Positions 5,143-6,898 of a DNA stretch of 6,898 nucleotides are shown here, one piece after another. Where the stretch lies: positions 1-6,898 of the forward strand of contig JBKPHS010000119.1 in assembly GCA_046729975.1 (NCBI GenBank). The letters run 5' to 3'. The notes below the pieces were generated by a model, which had not been told where the DNA came from, did no database searches, and saw only the letters and a program-made list of their open reading frames with translations. Within the stretch, counting starts at the first letter, position 1. Each line of letters begins with the position of its first letter. The translations under genes and the position numbers were made by a program. Source of the DNA: JBKPHS01 sp046729975. Its GTDB lineage: Bacteria > Actinomycetota > Thermoleophilia > Solirubrobacterales > Thermoleophilaceae.

Positions 5143-6042
5143 TTGGCTACCCAGCGCGACATAAAGAACCGCATCTCGAGCGTTCAGAACATCGAGAAGA
5201 TCACGCGCGCCATGGAGATGGTCGCGGCGGCTCGCCTGCGCCGGGCGGAGCAGCGCATCGAGCACCTCCGGCCGTACGCCGCCGCCATCCGCCGCATGAC
5301 GCGCCGGGCGGCCCAGGAGGCCGAGAGACTGCCGCGCCTCCCGATCCTCCAGCAGCACGAGAACGAGAACCGCGTGGGCCTGATGCTGGTGACGGGCGAC
5401 CGCGGGCTGGCCGGCGCCTTCAACTCGCAGATCATCCGCGCCGGCAACCGTCGCTCTCGGGAGCTCGAGGGCGAGGGCCGGAGCACGGTCTGGTTCGCCT
5501 CCGGCCGTCGCGGCGTGTCGTCGTTGCGCTTCCGCGGGCGCGACATCACCGGGGAGTACACGGGCTTCACCGACCGCCCGGCGTTCGCCGACGCCCGCCA
5601 CATCGCCGAGGACCTCATCTCCGCCTACGTTGACGACAAGGTCGACCGCGTCGAGCTGATCTACAACCACTACATCTCGCCCCTCACCCAGCGCGTCGAG
5701 CAGGAGACGCTGCTCCCGCTCCAGGAGGCGGCGATCCTCGGCGAGGACGAGGAGGAGGCAGAGGAGCCCGAGGAGCACAGGAACGCGCTCTGGATCTACG
5801 AGCCCGAGGCGGAGGCGATCCTCGAGCGCCTCGTGCCCGACTACGTCGAGATATCGATCTTCCGCGCCCTGCTCGAGTCCACAGCATCCGAGCACGGCGC
5901 GCGCATGACCGCCATGCGCAGCGCGGCGGAGAACGCCGGCGAGCTCATCGGCGACCTCACTCTCGAGGCCAATCGCCGGCGCCAGGCGGAGATCACGCAG
6001 GAAATCATGGAAGTCGTCGCCGGAGCCGAGGGGCTCCGCTAA
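5143..6042 (+). CDS. atpG: F1 ATP synthase subunit gamma (rotor shaft)
   Basis: A 299-residue protein from the TTG start. The N-terminal helix has the family pattern: RDIKNRISSVQNIEKITRAM, then EMVAAARLRRAEQRI (5-39). TGDRGLAGAFNS (84-95) is the conserved core motif. The middle has an acidic loop (201-211, EDEEEAEEPEE) where other gammas have a shorter acidic loop. The C-terminal helix ends in ITQEIMEVVAGAEG (284-297), which fits the gamma signature except that the last position is Gly. The TTG at 5143 is chosen because it places ATQRDIKNRI directly at the normal start and gives the usual length. No Shine-Dalgarno precedes it, since a 7-bp repeat array fills that space. The frame stays open upstream to a GTG at 5029 with a nearby GGAGGGG. 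That would add 38 basic, Pro-rich residues read from DNA that also codes the alpha tail, which is less likely because gamma starts inside the hexamer. Confidence 0.94.
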   Translation: MATQRDIKNRISSVQNIEKITRAMEMVAAARLRRAEQRIEHLRPYAAAIRRMTRRAAQEAERLPRLPILQQHENENRVGLMLVTGDRGLAGAFNSQIIRAGNRRSRELEGEGRSTVWFASGRRGVSSLRFRGRDITGEYTGFTDRPAFADARHIAEDLISAYVDDKVDRVELIYNHYISPLTQRVEQETLLPLQEAAILGEDEEEAEEPEEHRNALWIYEPEAEAILERLVPDYVEISIFRALLESTASEHGARMTAMRSAAENAGELIGDLTLEANRRRQAEITQEIMEVVAGAEGLR

Positions 6043-6047
6043 AGGAG
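6041..6047 (+). promoter_or_regulatory. Strong ribosome binding site for atpD, overlapping the atpG stop
   Basis: AAAGGAG shares two bases with the TAA stop of atpG (6040-6042) and lies 5 nt before the GTG at 6053. It decides the GTG as the start of beta and so makes the long N-terminal stretch part of the protein. It mirrors the stop/ribosome-site overlap before atpA. Confidence 0.82.
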
Positions 6048-6052
6048 AGCCA

Positions 6053-6898
6053 GTGGAAGCAGGTACCGAGCAGAGGAACGAGGAGGCCACGGCCCAGGCC
6101 GAGGCCCGCGAGGGCGCCGAACGCGACGGCGCGCAGAGGGTAGGGCGCATCGAGGAGATCGCGGGCGTGGTCGTCGAGGTCGTGTTCCCCGACGGCGAGC
6201 TCCCCGAGATCTACAACGCCCTCGAGGTGGAGCTCGAGGAGGTCCGCAGCGAGGAGTCCGAGGCCGGCGAGGAGGACCTCGAGGAGCTGCTCCTCGGCGA
6301 CGATGCCGAGGACGGCAAGCGCACGCTGGTCCTCGAGGTGCAGCAGCACCTCGGCGACGATCGCGTGCGCGCGGTCGCCATGGACACCACCGACGGCCTG
6401 TCCCGCGGCACCGAGGTGCGCGACACCGGCGGCCCGATCACGGTGCCAGTCGGCAGGGGCACGCTGGGCCGCATCTTCAACCTGCTCGGCGAGCCGATCG
6501 ACCAGGGCGGCAAGGTCGAGGCCGACGAGCGCTGGCCGATCCACCGCCCGGCTCCGGACGTCGAGGACCTGACCCCCACTCGCGAGATCCTCGAGACCGG
6601 CATCAAGGTCGTCGACCTGCTCGCCCCGTACGCCAGGGGCGGCAAGGTGGGCCTGTTCGGCGGCGCCGGGGTCGGCAAGACGGTCCTGATCCAGGAGCTG
6701 ATCCGCAACATCGCCGAGGAGCACTCGGGGCTGTCGGCCTTCTGCGGCGTGGGCGAGCGCTCGCGCGAGGGCAACGACCTCTGGCTCGAGATGAAGGAGT
6801 CGGGCGTGCTCGACAAGACGATGCTCGTCTTCGGGCAGATGAACGAGCCGCCGGGCGCCCGCATGCGCGTGGCGCTATCCGGCCTGACGATGGCGGAG
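6053..6898 (+). CDS. atpD: F1 ATP synthase subunit beta, N-terminal 282 residues (3' end outside window)
   Basis: The catalytic subunit, open to the last base of the window. The barrel domain starts at GRIEEIAGVVVEVVFPDGEL (31-50). TLVLEVQQHLGDDRVRAVAM (91-110), PVGRGTLGRIFNLLGEPID (132-150) and ETGIKVVDLLAPYARGGKVG (181-200) lead to Walker A, GGAGVGKT (203-210). GERSREGND (234-242) holds the catalytic Glu, E235 (E. coli E181). FGQMNEPPGARMRVALSGLTMAE follows in the last 23 residues. Two things differ from E. coli beta: a roughly 29-residue charged N-terminal extension, and an acidic insertion (about 60-90, 15 of 31 residues Asp or Glu) where E. coli has a short turn of six residues. The catalytic residues visible are intact, so the subunit should be active. 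About 190-200 residues remain beyond the window, followed in most operons by atpC. Confidence 0.97.
   Translation, partial: MEAGTEQRNEEATAQAEAREGAERDGAQRVGRIEEIAGVVVEVVFPDGELPEIYNALEVELEEVRSEESEAGEEDLEELLLGDDAEDGKRTLVLEVQQHLGDDRVRAVAMDTTDGLSRGTEVRDTGGPITVPVGRGTLGRIFNLLGEPIDQGGKVEADERWPIHRPAPDVEDLTPTREILETGIKVVDLLAPYARGGKVGLFGGAGVGKTVLIQELIRNIAEEHSGLSAFCGVGERSREGNDLWLEMKESGVLDKTMLVFGQMNEPPGARMRVALSGLTMAE
6280..6296 (+). other. Short perfect inverted repeat inside the atpD insertion
   Basis: CGAGGAG (6280-6286) and CTCCTCG (6290-6296) form 7-bp arms around CTG. It lies within the part of atpD that codes the acidic insertion (LEELLLGD). It may only reflect GAG and CTC codon use, though it could form a small mRNA hairpin. 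Confidence 0.3.

Noticed and set aside
4959..5143. Frameshift or assembly error at the end of atpA
   Set aside because: Both alpha and gamma read through in full with intact conserved ends, and the extension has normal open coding; repeat copy number could still be misassembled, but nothing in the frames demands it.
5125..6150. Long open frame on the - strand (341 codons) across atpG
   Set aside because: Antisense shadow of gamma; no independent evidence of coding.

Overview
The window is one stretch of a GC-rich bacterial chromosome that holds almost a whole F1Fo ATP synthase operon, all on the + strand. The order is the tail of an unrelated membrane protein, then atpZ, atpI, atpB (a), atpE (c), atpF (b), atpH (delta), atpA (alpha), atpG (gamma) and the first 282 codons of atpD (beta). 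The window ends inside atpD, so the rest of atpD and the expected atpC (epsilon) lie outside it. Codons end strongly in G or C, and GTG and TTG starts are used beside ATG. A separate delta of normal length argues against mycobacteria, where b and delta are fused. The subunit sequences look most like a deep-branching actinobacterium of the Thermoleophilia (Solirubrobacterales/Gaiellales) type. That placement is from memory of the families, not from a search.

Layout. Bases 1-216 are the 3' end of a gene for a membrane protein with a Pro-rich tail; a GC-rich inverted repeat sits at its end. Bases 217-400 are non-coding. They hold a short tandem and inverted repeat (254-275) overlapping a plausible promoter (TTGTTA, 18 bp, TAGGCT). 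Two small membrane proteins follow (AtpZ-like, AtpI-like), then the Fo genes (a, c, b) and the F1 genes (delta, alpha, gamma, beta). Gaps are very short: 4-bp overlap atpI/atpB, 3 nt atpE/atpF, 12 nt atpF/atpH, 15 nt atpH/atpA, 10 nt atpG/atpD. This fits one transcript with translational coupling.

How the genes work together. AtpZ and AtpI are accessory membrane proteins linked to c-ring assembly and Mg/Ca supply. Subunits a and c form the proton path, with a-Arg239 and c-Glu80 as key residues. Subunits b and delta form the peripheral stalk, gamma is the rotor shaft, and alpha and beta form the catalytic hexamer. The c-subunit residues point to protons rather than Na+.

What stands out. The operon is conventional in content; I do not see a new system. 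The oddest spot is the atpA/atpG junction. There two different 7-bp tandem repeats lie 44 bp apart: AGCCCCC inside the end of atpA, and CGAYTAC starting exactly at the atpA stop and ending exactly at the gamma TTG start. The first array is a textbook G-quadruplex motif on the template strand. Other points are acidic additions to both alpha and beta, including a roughly 25-residue insertion in the beta N-terminal barrel, and Shine-Dalgarno strength that follows subunit stoichiometry (strong for c, alpha and beta; weak or absent for the others).
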